From positions 1 through 27,617 of the forward strand of contig URTM01000034.1 in NCBI GenBank assembly GCA_900550865.1: a stretch of 27,617 nucleotides of DNA, in the 5' to 3' direction. Source of the DNA: an uncultured Dorea sp. Lineage in GTDB: Bacteria > Bacillota > Clostridia > Lachnospirales > Lachnospiraceae. Position numbers and translations under genes: made by a program. Numbering within the stretch: position 1 is the stretch's first letter; each line of letters starts with the position of its first letter. A model generated the notes under the pieces. The model saw nothing but the letters and a program-made list of their open reading frames with translations, was not told the DNA's origin and searched no databases. This document shows, in pieces, positions 1 through 7,529 of the stretch.

Positions 1-61
1 GAATGTGCCTTATGGCACTTCTGATGATTTGTATACTAAGCACCTCAGAGGAAGAGGACAT

Positions 62-628
62 ATGGGAATAATAAACGGAGTCTATGCATCAGCAGAAATA
101 TTTTCAGAACAGGTAGAAGAATACGCAGTGGCGCAGATCCAGATGATCTGTGATAACAAAGCTTCGGAGGGGAGTGTAATCCGGGTGATGCCGGATGTGC
201 ACCAGGGTAAAGTTGGAACTATCGGACTTACGATGACGGTGGGAGAACGCGTATTACCAAACCTTGTGGGAATTGATATTGGATGCGGAATCACATTAAC
301 GAAATTAAAACAGAAGAAAACAGAGTTCCAGAAATTGGATACAGTAATCCGGGAAAATGTACCGTCAGGCGGTAATATCCGCGGAAAAGCACACCGCCGG
401 AGTGCAGAATTTAACTATGAAGCCTTACTGTGTTTTCGGAATATCCATGCGGATCGGGCAGGAAGAAGTCTCGGCACACTGGGCGGCGGCAATCATTTCA
501 TTGAGTTAGATCGGGATGACGATGGATCGATGTATGTCGCGGTTCACAGTGGGAGCAGACATCTTGGAAAAGAAGTGACGGAATATTATCTGAAATGCGG
601 TCAAAGGGAACTGAAAGAGCAGGGCGTA
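62..628 (+). pseudogene. rtcB: 5' fragment of rtcB (RNA-splicing ligase), joined to ilvB
   Basis: RtcB joins RNA 2',3'-cyclic phosphate or 3'-phosphate ends to 5'-OH ends through a guanylylated histidine and Mn2+. The fragment carries PDVHQGKVGTIG, the metal motif GIDIGCG (D72 and C75), GTLGGGNHF (H145) and VHSGSRHLGKE (H162), all hallmarks of the first half of the family. The family is usually about 380-480 residues. The C-terminal half, with the last metal-binding His and the His that carries GMP, is missing, so ligase activity is not expected. The reading frame is open without stops into ilvB. The shared stretch at the joint lies near 611-625. No second rtcB part is visible in the window. 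Confidence 0.7.
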
Positions 629-2260
629 GATACCGTATTCGGTTATCCGGGCGGAGCGATTTTGAACGTATACGATGAATTATATAAACATAAAGATGAG
701 ATTACACATATCCTTACGTCGCATGAGCAGGGTGCTGCTCATGCGGCAGACGGATATGCAAGGGCAACAGGAAAAGTCGGTGTATGTCTTGCAACCAGCG
801 GACCGGGAGCAACCAATCTTGTAACCGGAATAGCAACCGCATACATGGATTCCATTCCGGTTGTTGCAATTACCTGTAATGTAGGGGTATCACTCCTTGG
901 AAAAGACAGCTTCCAGGAGATTGATATTGCAGGTGTTACAATGCCGATCACAAAGCATAATTATATTGTAAAAGATGTCAATAATCTGGCGGATACGATC
1001 CGTAAGGCATTCGTGATCGCAAAAGAAGGCAGACCGGGACCGGTTCTGATTGATATTCCAAAAGATGTAACGGCGAATAAAGCAGAGTTCACACCACAGG
1101 AGCCAAAGGTTGTAAAACCGTCCGAAGATATCTGTGAAAAAGATCTGGAAAGTGCAGTACGCATGATCCAGGAGTCAGAGAAACCATATATATTTGTCGG
1201 CGGCGGAGCAGTATTATCCGGAGCCAGCAAAGAATTATATGAATTTGTAAAGAAGGTAGATGCTCCGGTTACCGATTCCCTGATGGGAAAAGGTGCATTC
1301 CCGGGAACAGATCCGTTATATACCGGAATGCTTGGAATGCATGGAACAAAGACATCTAACTATGGCGTCAGTGAATGCGATCTCCTGATCGTGGCAGGTG
1401 CCAGATTCAGTGACCGTGTCACAGGTAATGCAAAGAAATTTGCAAAGAATGCAAAGATCTTACAGTTTGATGTAGATGCTGCCGAGATGAATAAGAATAT
1501 CCTGATCACAGAAGGCGTGGTCGGAGATCTGAGTGTCATTCTTCGTAAGATGAATGAACGTCTGGAACAGCAGGATCACAAGGCATGGGTAGAACAGGTC
1601 ATGTCTTATAAAGAAAAGTATCCAATGACTTATCATCCGGATGTACTCAGCGGTCCGTTTGTAGTAGAAGAAATCTACCGTCAGACAAATGGCGAAGCAA
1701 TCATTTCCACAGAAGTCGGACAGCATCAGATGTGGGCAGCACAATATTATAAATATACAGAACCAAGAACACTTCTTACCTCAGGAGGTCTTGGAACAAT
1801 GGGATATGGTCTTGGAGCTTCTCTTGGAGCAAAGGTCGGAAGACCGGAAAAGACTGTAGTCAATATCGCAGGTGACGGATGTTTCCGTATGAATATGAAT
1901 GAGATTGCTACCGCAACCCGCCATAATATTCCGGTGATACAGGTAGTGATCAACAACCATGTACTTGGTATGGTCCGCCAGTGGCAGAACCTGTTTTACG
2001 GACAGCGTTACTCGGCTACTGTACTCAATGATGCCGTAGATTTTGTAAAACTCGCAGAAGCTATGGGAGCAGAAGGGGTACGTGTAGCAACCCAGGAAGA
2101 ATTCAAAGAAGCATTTGCGAACGCGTTAAAGAGCGGACATCCGGTTGTGATCGACTGCCAGATTGACAGTGATGACAAAGTATGGCCGATGGTTGCCCCT
2201 GGCGCCCCGATCAATGAAGCTTTTGATGAAAAAGACCTGGAAGCAAAGAATGCAGAATAG
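62..2260 (+). CDS. ilvB: Acetolactate synthase large subunit with an RtcB-like N-terminal segment fused in frame
   Basis: Residues about 189-732 are a biosynthetic acetolactate synthase catalytic subunit, the ThDP enzyme that condenses two pyruvates (or pyruvate and 2-oxobutyrate) at the first common step of branched-chain amino acid synthesis. Visible are VFGYPGG, the catalytic Glu in SHEQGAAHAADGYARATG (E222), the ThDP/Mg motif GDG (604-606) ending in NN (631-632), and a normal C terminus (WPMVAPGAP). Residues 1 to about 188 are instead the N-terminal part of an RtcB-family RNA ligase. The usual first 15 or so IlvB residues are absent and replaced in frame at RELKEQGVDTVFGYPGG. The ATG at 62 was chosen because RtcB homologues begin here (M-x-I-I-x-G-x-Y) and GGAAGAGG precedes it. 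No small subunit (ilvN/ilvH) follows; serC starts 36 bases downstream. The ALS identity is firm. Whether the joint is a natural fusion, a deletion or an assembly error cannot be told from sequence alone. Confidence 0.85.
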   Translation: MGIINGVYASAEIFSEQVEEYAVAQIQMICDNKASEGSVIRVMPDVHQGKVGTIGLTMTVGERVLPNLVGIDIGCGITLTKLKQKKTEFQKLDTVIRENVPSGGNIRGKAHRRSAEFNYEALLCFRNIHADRAGRSLGTLGGGNHFIELDRDDDGSMYVAVHSGSRHLGKEVTEYYLKCGQRELKEQGVDTVFGYPGGAILNVYDELYKHKDEITHILTSHEQGAAHAADGYARATGKVGVCLATSGPGATNLVTGIATAYMDSIPVVAITCNVGVSLLGKDSFQEIDIAGVTMPITKHNYIVKDVNNLADTIRKAFVIAKEGRPGPVLIDIPKDVTANKAEFTPQEPKVVKPSEDICEKDLESAVRMIQESEKPYIFVGGGAVLSGASKELYEFVKKVDAPVTDSLMGKGAFPGTDPLYTGMLGMHGTKTSNYGVSECDLLIVAGARFSDRVTGNAKKFAKNAKILQFDVDAAEMNKNILITEGVVGDLSVILRKMNERLEQQDHKAWVEQVMSYKEKYPMTYHPDVLSGPFVVEEIYRQTNGEAIISTEVGQHQMWAAQYYKYTEPRTLLTSGGLGTMGYGLGASLGAKVGRPEKTVVNIAGDGCFRMNMNEIATATRHNIPVIQVVINNHVLGMVRQWQNLFYGQRYSATVLNDAVDFVKLAEAMGAEGVRVATQEEFKEAFANALKSGHPVVIDCQIDSDDKVWPMVAPGAPINEAFDEKDLEAKNAE

Positions 2261-2296
2261 AAAAAGCAAAAAGTAAAGGAAAGTGGAGGAACAACA

Positions 2297-3379
2297 ATGA
2301 GCAGAGTGTACAATTTTTCAGCAGGCCCGGCCGTATTGCCGGAAGAAGTATTAAAAGAAGCAGCAGCAGAGATGTTAGATTATCAGGGCTGTGGAATGTC
2401 GGTTATGGAAATGAGTCACCGTTCATCGGTGTTCCAGGAGATTATTGAGACAGCAGAAGCCGATATCCGTGAACTGATGCATATTCCGGATAACTATAAG
2501 GTATTATTCTTACAGGGCGGTGCGTCTCAGCAATTTGCCATGATTCCTATGAATCTGATGAAGAATAAAGTGGCTGACTATATCGTAACCGGACAGTGGG
2601 CGAAAAAGGCAGCCAAAGAAGCAGAAAAATACGGAGAGGTCCATGTAATCGCATCTTCCGAAGATAAGACATTTTCTTATATTCCGGACTGTTCAGACCT
2701 CGATATCTCTGAAAATGCAGATTATGTATATATCTGCGAGAATAATACGATTTATGGTACGAAATTCAAAGAACTTCCGAATACGAAAGGAAAGACACTG
2801 GTGGCAGATGTGTCATCCTGCTTCCTGTCTGAACCGTTAGATGTGTCAAAATATGGCGTGATCTACGGCGGTGTTCAGAAAAATGTCGGACCTGCAGGTG
2901 TTGTGATCGCAATTATCCGTGAGGATCTGATCACAGATGATGTATTAGAGGGCACACCGACTATGTTGAAGTATAAGACACATGCAGATGCCAAGTCTTT
3001 ATATAATACACCACCGACATATGGAATCTATATCTGTGGTAAAGTATTCAAATGGCTGAAAAAACAGGGCGGCCTGGAAGCAATCAAAGAACGCAATGAG
3101 AAGAAAGCAAAGATTCTCTATGATTATCTGGATGAAAGCAAACTGTTCAAAGGTACGGTTGTACCAAAAGACCGTTCGCTTATGAATGTTCCGTTTGTAA
3201 CAGGTGATAAAGACCTGGATGCAAAATTCGTAAAAGAAGCAAAAGAAGCCGGATTTGAAAATCTGAAGGGACACAGAAGTGTCGGAGGCATGCGTGCAAG
3301 TATCTACAATGCGATGCCGATCGAAGGAGTAGAAAAACTGGTAGAATTTATGAAAGCATTTGAAAAGGAGAATCTGTAA
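2297..3379 (+). CDS. serC: Phosphoserine aminotransferase
   Basis: SerC is a PLP enzyme that transfers an amino group from glutamate to 3-phosphohydroxypyruvate, giving phosphoserine in the serine pathway. The 360-residue length is typical. The N terminus YNFSAGPAVLPEEVL and EMSHRSS are family signatures. GGASQQF (74-80) is the cofactor phosphate-binding stretch, and K195 in YGGVQKNVGPAG is the expected Schiff-base lysine. The C-terminal HRSVGGMRASIYNAMP binds substrate phosphate. GGAGGAACAAC precedes the ATG. It lies 36 bases after ilvB and 2 bases before serA, so the three genes are probably one transcript. The neighbouring serA supplies its substrate, making the serine assignment secure. 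Confidence 0.96.
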   Translation: MSRVYNFSAGPAVLPEEVLKEAAAEMLDYQGCGMSVMEMSHRSSVFQEIIETAEADIRELMHIPDNYKVLFLQGGASQQFAMIPMNLMKNKVADYIVTGQWAKKAAKEAEKYGEVHVIASSEDKTFSYIPDCSDLDISENADYVYICENNTIYGTKFKELPNTKGKTLVADVSSCFLSEPLDVSKYGVIYGGVQKNVGPAGVVIAIIREDLITDDVLEGTPTMLKYKTHADAKSLYNTPPTYGIYICGKVFKWLKKQGGLEAIKERNEKKAKILYDYLDESKLFKGTVVPKDRSLMNVPFVTGDKDLDAKFVKEAKEAGFENLKGHRSVGGMRASIYNAMPIEGVEKLVEFMKAFEKENL

Positions 3380-3381
3380 TC

Positions 3382-4545
3382 ATGTATAAGTATCATAATC
3401 TGAACCAAATCTCACAGGTAGGACTGGATGAATTTACAAAAGACTATGCACCTGTAAGCACAGCGGAGACGGCGGATGCGATTCTGGTAAGAAGTGCGGC
3501 AATGCACGAGATGGAATTCGCACCGGATCTGAAGGCAATCGCAAGAGCCGGAGCAGGTGTGAATAATATCCCGCTTGAGAAATGTGCAGAGCAGGGAATC
3601 GTTGTGTTTAATACACCGGGAGCCAATGCGAATGGTGTAAAAGAACTGGTGATTGCCGGTATGCTTCTGGCATCCAGAGATATCATCGGTGGCATCAACT
3701 GGGTGCAGGAAAATGAAGAGGACGGCAACATAGCAAAAGATGCAGAAAAAGCGAAGAAAGCATTTGCCGGACAGGAACTACAGGGAAAGAAGCTCGGTGT
3801 GATCGGTCTTGGTGCGATCGGTGTGCTTGTGGCGAATGCCGCAACACATCTGGGCATGGATGTATATGGATACGATCCATATGTGTCTGTTGATTCTGCA
3901 TGGAGACTTTCCAGAAGCATCCATCATACAACAAATGTAGATGAAATTTATGAAAACTGTGATTATATCACGGTCCACGTGCCGGCTCTTGACAGTACAA
4001 AGGGAATGATCGGAAAAGATGCCCTGAGCCTTATGAAGGAGGGCGTGATCGTTCTGAACTTTGCAAGAGATGTGCTGGTGGATTCCGAAGCAATGGTAGA
4101 TGCACTTGTTGCCGGTAAAGTAAAGCATTATGTTACAGATTTCCCGACACCTGAGATTGCAGGTGTAAAAGGGGCGATTGTAATTCCACATCTCGGAGCA
4201 TCTACGGAAGAATCTGAAGACAACTGTGCAAAGATGGCAGTGAAAGAAGTGATGGATTATCTGGAAAACGGTAATATCAGACATTCCGTGAACTATCCGG
4301 ATTGTGATATGGGACTGAGAGGAGATAAGACACGTATTCTTGTATTACATCACAATGTACCGAATATGATCGGTCAGATTTCAGCCGTCCTTGCAAAAGA
4401 TAATATGAATATTGCAGACCTTACGAATAAGAGTAAGGGAAAATATGCGTATACAATGATCGATGTAGATTCCGAAGTGCCGGAAGGTGTTGTGGAAGAA
4501 CTGAAACAGATCGGGGAAGTGTTACGAGTACGTGTTATATCTTAA
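3382..4545 (+). CDS. serA: D-3-phosphoglycerate dehydrogenase, short form with ACT domain
   Basis: SerA oxidises 3-phosphoglycerate to 3-phosphohydroxypyruvate with NAD, the first step to serine, feeding SerC encoded just upstream. The 387 residues hold the 2-hydroxyacid dehydrogenase fold: a substrate-binding lobe, the Rossmann motif GLGAIG (142-147), and the catalytic triad R229 (NFARD), E258 (FPTPEIAG) and H270 (PHLGAST). A C-terminal ACT domain (about 315-387, starting ILVLHHNVPNMIGQI) suggests allosteric control, classically by serine. The long intervening domain of the 520-residue SerA type is absent; short forms with a terminal ACT domain are known. The start is 2 bases after the serC stop, with GGAG in the end of serC. 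No clear terminator follows. Confidence 0.93.
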   Translation: MYKYHNLNQISQVGLDEFTKDYAPVSTAETADAILVRSAAMHEMEFAPDLKAIARAGAGVNNIPLEKCAEQGIVVFNTPGANANGVKELVIAGMLLASRDIIGGINWVQENEEDGNIAKDAEKAKKAFAGQELQGKKLGVIGLGAIGVLVANAATHLGMDVYGYDPYVSVDSAWRLSRSIHHTTNVDEIYENCDYITVHVPALDSTKGMIGKDALSLMKEGVIVLNFARDVLVDSEAMVDALVAGKVKHYVTDFPTPEIAGVKGAIVIPHLGASTEESEDNCAKMAVKEVMDYLENGNIRHSVNYPDCDMGLRGDKTRILVLHHNVPNMIGQISAVLAKDNMNIADLTNKSKGKYAYTMIDVDSEVPEGVVEELKQIGEVLRVRVIS

Positions 4546-4578
4546 ATAAAAGTTAATAAATTTGTAAGAATCCCTTAA

Positions 4579-4607
4579 TTGCGAAATATGTCGAATTAGA
4601 GTATCCT
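4579..4607 (+). promoter_or_regulatory. Possible sigma-A promoter for the polysaccharide deacetylase
   Basis: TTGCGA (4579-4584) and TATCCT (4602-4607) are separated by 17 bases, each matching 4 of 6 consensus positions. The spot lies in the AT-rich gap between serA and the deacetylase gene. This would leave an untranslated leader of about 70 bases. It is a weak to moderate match. Confidence 0.35.
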
Positions 4608-4682
4608 ATTAATGAAAGAGATGCAGGGAAGATATCTTCGTCTCCGGTAAACAGAACTTATGAAATCTGGGGGATACAGGGA

Positions 4683-6131
4683 ATGGACAATACAGGGATT
4701 CGATCAAGACGTAAGAAATATAGGAGAAGAGTAAGAAACATTCGTGTGGGTCTTACTCTTTTTGTCATATGTCTGATCGCAGTGGCAATACCGGTTATAC
4801 GTGAAATGTTAAGAAAACCGGCACAGATTACAATACAGGTCGCAGATATTGAGGTTACGCAGGGAACAGCACTTCCGCCGTATACGGCAGATGTAAAGAT
4901 ACAGGACAAAGATAAGAACAAACTTACAAACACATATACCGCAGAGGATTTTGCAAAAGATCTGCAAAAAGGAAAGGATATTACTATTTCCAGTAAGGCG
5001 GATTCGAATATAGAGGGAACTTATGTAATTACGGCAAAACTGTCGGAGAAGATTAAAAAGGAACTGAATGAAGCATGGAAGAAAAAGGTCCAGGTAACAA
5101 TCAGGAATGGAACCTGTACCGTGAAGAATCCAACCGGTGTATGGGATGGTAATAAATTTAAAAAATACGATGGAACTTATGTAACATCAGATTTCGTGGT
5201 GTCGAAGGGAAATACATATTATTTTGATGCAGATGGAAATAAAGTGACCGGCTGGCAGACCATCGAGAATGCGTTATATTGTTTTGATAAAAAAGGAATT
5301 ATGCAGAAGTCTGGATGGATTACAACGGATGACGGAAAAGCATATCTGAGTGACGACGGAAAGGCACTGACCGGCTGGCAGACCATTGACGGAAAAGATT
5401 ATTATTTTGATTCAAAAGGAATTGCGGCAACAGGAGAGATAAAGCTCGGACTTGAGAAATGTAAATTCAGCGAGTCTGGAGAACTGCTCTCGAAAGAAAA
5501 AACAGAGATAGATCCGGGAAAACCGATGGTGGCACTTACATTTGATGATGGACCCGGACCAAGAACAACAGAGATTCTGGATCAGTTGAAAAAATATAAT
5601 GCACATGCAACATTTTTTATGCTCGGAAAAAATGTAAAATCCTATCCGGATGCCGTAAAGCAGATGTTGAAAGATGGAAATGAACTTGGAAACCATTCCT
5701 ATGATCACCAGCAACTGACGAAGATTGATGCAGAAGCAATTGCCAAAGAGGTCAATGATACGAATGAAAATATCAAAAATATCTGTGGAAGTCCGGCTAC
5801 TGTATTAAGGCCGCCATATGGTGCAATTAATGATACAGTGAAATCAAGCGTAGGTATGCCGATGATTCTCTGGAATGTGGATACACTGGACTGGAAGACG
5901 AGAAATACACAGAGTACAATTGACGAGGTTATGCGTAATTTGAAAGACGGAGATATCATACTGATGCATGATATTCACACACAGACAGTAGATGCGGCAC
6001 TTCAGCTGATTCCAAAACTGGAAGAAGAGGGTTATCAGCTCGTAACCGTTTCGGAAATGGCAGCGGCAAAAAACAAGACGTTGGAAAACGGAACTGCTTA
6101 CAGTGATTTTATAAGTACAAGTAAAAAATAA
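4683..6131 (+). CDS. Membrane-anchored polysaccharide deacetylase (NodB domain) with cell-wall-binding-type repeats
   Basis: This 482-residue protein is predicted to act outside the membrane, removing acetyl groups from a surface glycan, plausibly peptidoglycan GlcNAc. A basic N terminus (RSRRKKYRRR) is followed by a membrane segment (about 22-39), with no lipobox. Residues 48-145 form an uncharacterised extracellular stretch. Residues about 150-255 hold glycine- and aromatic-rich repeats (GNTYYFDADGNKVTGWQTI, GWITTDDGKAYLSDDGK, GWQTIDGKDYYFDSKG) of the choline/glucan-binding type. The NodB domain occupies about 282-462: TFDDGP (catalytic D288 and metal ligand D289), HSYDH (H338, H342), RPPYG (376-380), DTLDW (400-404) and LMHDIH (427-432), so all usual motifs are present. 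The ATG follows GGGGGATACAGG. The gene is monocistronic, ending at a two-way terminator. The exact glycan substrate cannot be read from sequence. Confidence 0.9.
   Translation: MDNTGIRSRRKKYRRRVRNIRVGLTLFVICLIAVAIPVIREMLRKPAQITIQVADIEVTQGTALPPYTADVKIQDKDKNKLTNTYTAEDFAKDLQKGKDITISSKADSNIEGTYVITAKLSEKIKKELNEAWKKKVQVTIRNGTCTVKNPTGVWDGNKFKKYDGTYVTSDFVVSKGNTYYFDADGNKVTGWQTIENALYCFDKKGIMQKSGWITTDDGKAYLSDDGKALTGWQTIDGKDYYFDSKGIAATGEIKLGLEKCKFSESGELLSKEKTEIDPGKPMVALTFDDGPGPRTTEILDQLKKYNAHATFFMLGKNVKSYPDAVKQMLKDGNELGNHSYDHQQLTKIDAEAIAKEVNDTNENIKNICGSPATVLRPPYGAINDTVKSSVGMPMILWNVDTLDWKTRNTQSTIDEVMRNLKDGDIILMHDIHTQTVDAALQLIPKLEEEGYQLVTVSEMAAAKNKTLENGTAYSDFISTSKK
5245..5386 (+). repeat. Internal coding repeat of the wall-binding modules
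   Basis: An identical 19-base stretch beginning TGACCGGCTGG occurs at 5245-5263 and 5368-5386, a period of 123 bases or 41 codons. It encodes TGWQTI in two modules of the deacetylase. The identity at DNA level is higher than in the surrounding modules, consistent with recent duplication or gene conversion between modules. Confidence 0.75.
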
Positions 6132-6149
6132 TTAGATATATCTATTATA

Positions 6150-6185
6150 AAACAGGATCAACCGATAAAAGTTGGTCCTGTTTTT
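6150..6185. terminator. Two-way intrinsic terminator between deacetylase and PRPP synthetase genes
   Basis: AACAGGATCAAC pairs with GTTGGTCCTGTT around the loop CGATAAAA, with one mismatched or wobble position. It is followed by T's on the + strand and, read from the other side, by T's from the A-run at 6147-6152. It sits between convergent gene ends at 6131 and 6194. Confidence 0.8.
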
Positions 6186-6193
6186 AGGTTCGT

Positions 6194-7369
6194 TTATAAC
6201 GAAGTATTATGTTTTTTTAACAGGCGGTGAATCTTTTCTGTAGGATCCATAACCTTTCCGATACTGATATCATGGTTCATAGAATCGATGATCAGTGCAA
6301 TGAACTTACTCATATCTGCGATCAGGAAATAAGGCTTTTCCTTCGCTTCAGCAGGAAGATAAGTGAGATTAGTAGTGATCACGCGGTCAATGTAACCTTT
6401 TTCATAATAGTCATCAAACTTTTCGAAACCATCGGTAAAGAGTCCGAAAGTGGTGCAGACAAATACCCGGTTTGCTCCGCGGGCTTTAATCTGTTTTGCA
6501 ACGTCCAGCATACTTTCACCGGAAGAAATCATGTCGTCAATGATGATCGCATCTTTTCCATCCAGATGCTCACCTAAGAATTCATGTGCAACAATCGGAT
6601 TCTTTCCGTTAACAATAGTTGAATAGTCACGGCGTTTGTAGAACATACCCATATTAACACCCATAACGTTAGAAAAGTATACAGCACGCTGCATAGCTCC
6701 CTCATCCGGGCTGATGATCATCAGATGTTCTTTGTCAACTTTAAGATCCGGCTCCGCATTTAATAAGGCTTTCATAAACTGATACGGCGGGTTAAAGCTG
6801 TCAAATCCATGGAGAGGAATAGAATTCTGTACACGTGGATCGTGGGCATCAAATGTAAATATATTAGATACACCCATATCGATCAGTTCCTGAAGTGCAA
6901 GAGCACTGTCTAATGATTCACGTTTGGTACGTTTGTGCTGACGGCTTTCATAGAGGAAAGGCATTAGCACATTGACGCGGTGTGCTTTTCCATTGGCGGC
7001 AGCAATGATTCTCTTTAAGTCCTGGAAATGATCATCCGGTGACATATGATTCAGATGACCGTTCACAGAATAAGTAAGGCTGTGGTTACAGACGTCTACC
7101 ATAAGGAACAGATCTGTTCCGCGGATAGATTCTGTAAGAAGTCCTTTTGCCTCGCCGCTTCCAAAACGTGGGCACGGACAATCGATCAGATAATTGTCAC
7201 GCAGGTAATTATAATATAATGGTGAATCTGTGTTCTTGTCCATTGTGCTTTTTCTGAACTGTACAATGTAATCATTTACTTTTTCACCAAGTTCGCGGCA
7301 TGATTCCAGAGCACCGATTTTTAATGGTGCAACAGGAAGCCCGCTTTCCATTAATTTGATATTTGGCAT
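6194..7369 (-). CDS. prs: Ribose-phosphate pyrophosphokinase-like protein, long form
   Basis: PRPP synthetase transfers pyrophosphate from ATP to ribose 5-phosphate, giving PRPP for nucleotide, His and Trp synthesis. The 391 residues carry the PRPP-binding loop IIIDDMISSGES (275-286), an ATP/ribose segment ESRQHKRTKRES (141-152) resembling the ARQDRK-x-REP stretch of classical Prs, FTFDAHDPRVQN (171-182) in place of the usual DLHSxQIQGFF, and MIISPDEGAMQRA. The family usually has about 310-320 residues. The extra length lies mainly at the N terminus (about 60 residues before the first conserved block) and around 95-115. This long type is seen in Clostridia, where its relation to the canonical enzyme is less studied. 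The ATG follows AGGAG on the minus strand. A good promoter (7415-7444) lies just upstream, back to back with der. A second, canonical prs elsewhere in the genome is possible. Confidence 0.85.
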   Translation of the reverse strand: MPNIKLMESGLPVAPLKIGALESCRELGEKVNDYIVQFRKSTMDKNTDSPLYYNYLRDNYLIDCPCPRFGSGEAKGLLTESIRGTDLFLMVDVCNHSLTYSVNGHLNHMSPDDHFQDLKRIIAAANGKAHRVNVLMPFLYESRQHKRTKRESLDSALALQELIDMGVSNIFTFDAHDPRVQNSIPLHGFDSFNPPYQFMKALLNAEPDLKVDKEHLMIISPDEGAMQRAVYFSNVMGVNMGMFYKRRDYSTIVNGKNPIVAHEFLGEHLDGKDAIIIDDMISSGESMLDVAKQIKARGANRVFVCTTFGLFTDGFEKFDDYYEKGYIDRVITTNLTYLPAEAKEKPYFLIADMSKFIALIIDSMNHDISIGKVMDPTEKIHRLLKKHNTSL

Positions 7370-7414
7370 AATAAAAACTCCTGTGTATTTTATATATTAA
7401 GTTACTCCTAATTA

Positions 7415-7444
7415 TTTATATCACTTTTTCTATAAAAAGGTCAA
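7415..7444 (-). promoter_or_regulatory. Sigma-A promoter for the PRPP synthetase gene
   Basis: Read on the minus strand, TTGACC (7444-7439) is 18 bases from TATAAA (7420-7415), and TGA directly before the -10 gives an extended -10. It is well placed, about 45 bases before the start codon. Confidence 0.65.
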
Positions 7445-7451
7445 CTACTGA

Positions 7452-7489
7452 TTGGACTATTTGACAAAGGTAATGTATAATAGTATCGT
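7452..7489 (+). promoter_or_regulatory. Sigma-A promoter region for der
   Basis: Two overlapping solutions are present: TTGGAC (7452-7457), 18 bases, TATAAT (7476-7481); or a perfect TTGACA (7461-7466), 17 bases, TATCGT (7484-7489). The first has the perfect -10 and the second the perfect -35. The -35 of the divergent prs promoter ends only 7 bases away, so polymerase footprints at the two promoters should collide. Confidence 0.65.
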
Positions 7490-7529
7490 TAAGAGACAAA
7501 TATAGAATGAAATATAGAGGAGAGTTAAG

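Noticed and set aside
5..61. Upstream in-frame extension of the RtcB-IlvB frame (starting at base 5)
   Set aside because: RtcB homologues align from the ATG at 62, which has GGAAGAGG before it. The extra 19 residues match nothing I recognise.
7461..7481. Perfect TTGACA close to TATAAT before der
   Set aside because: The two are only 9 bases apart, so they cannot act as one promoter. Other pairings with 17-18 base spacing were used instead.
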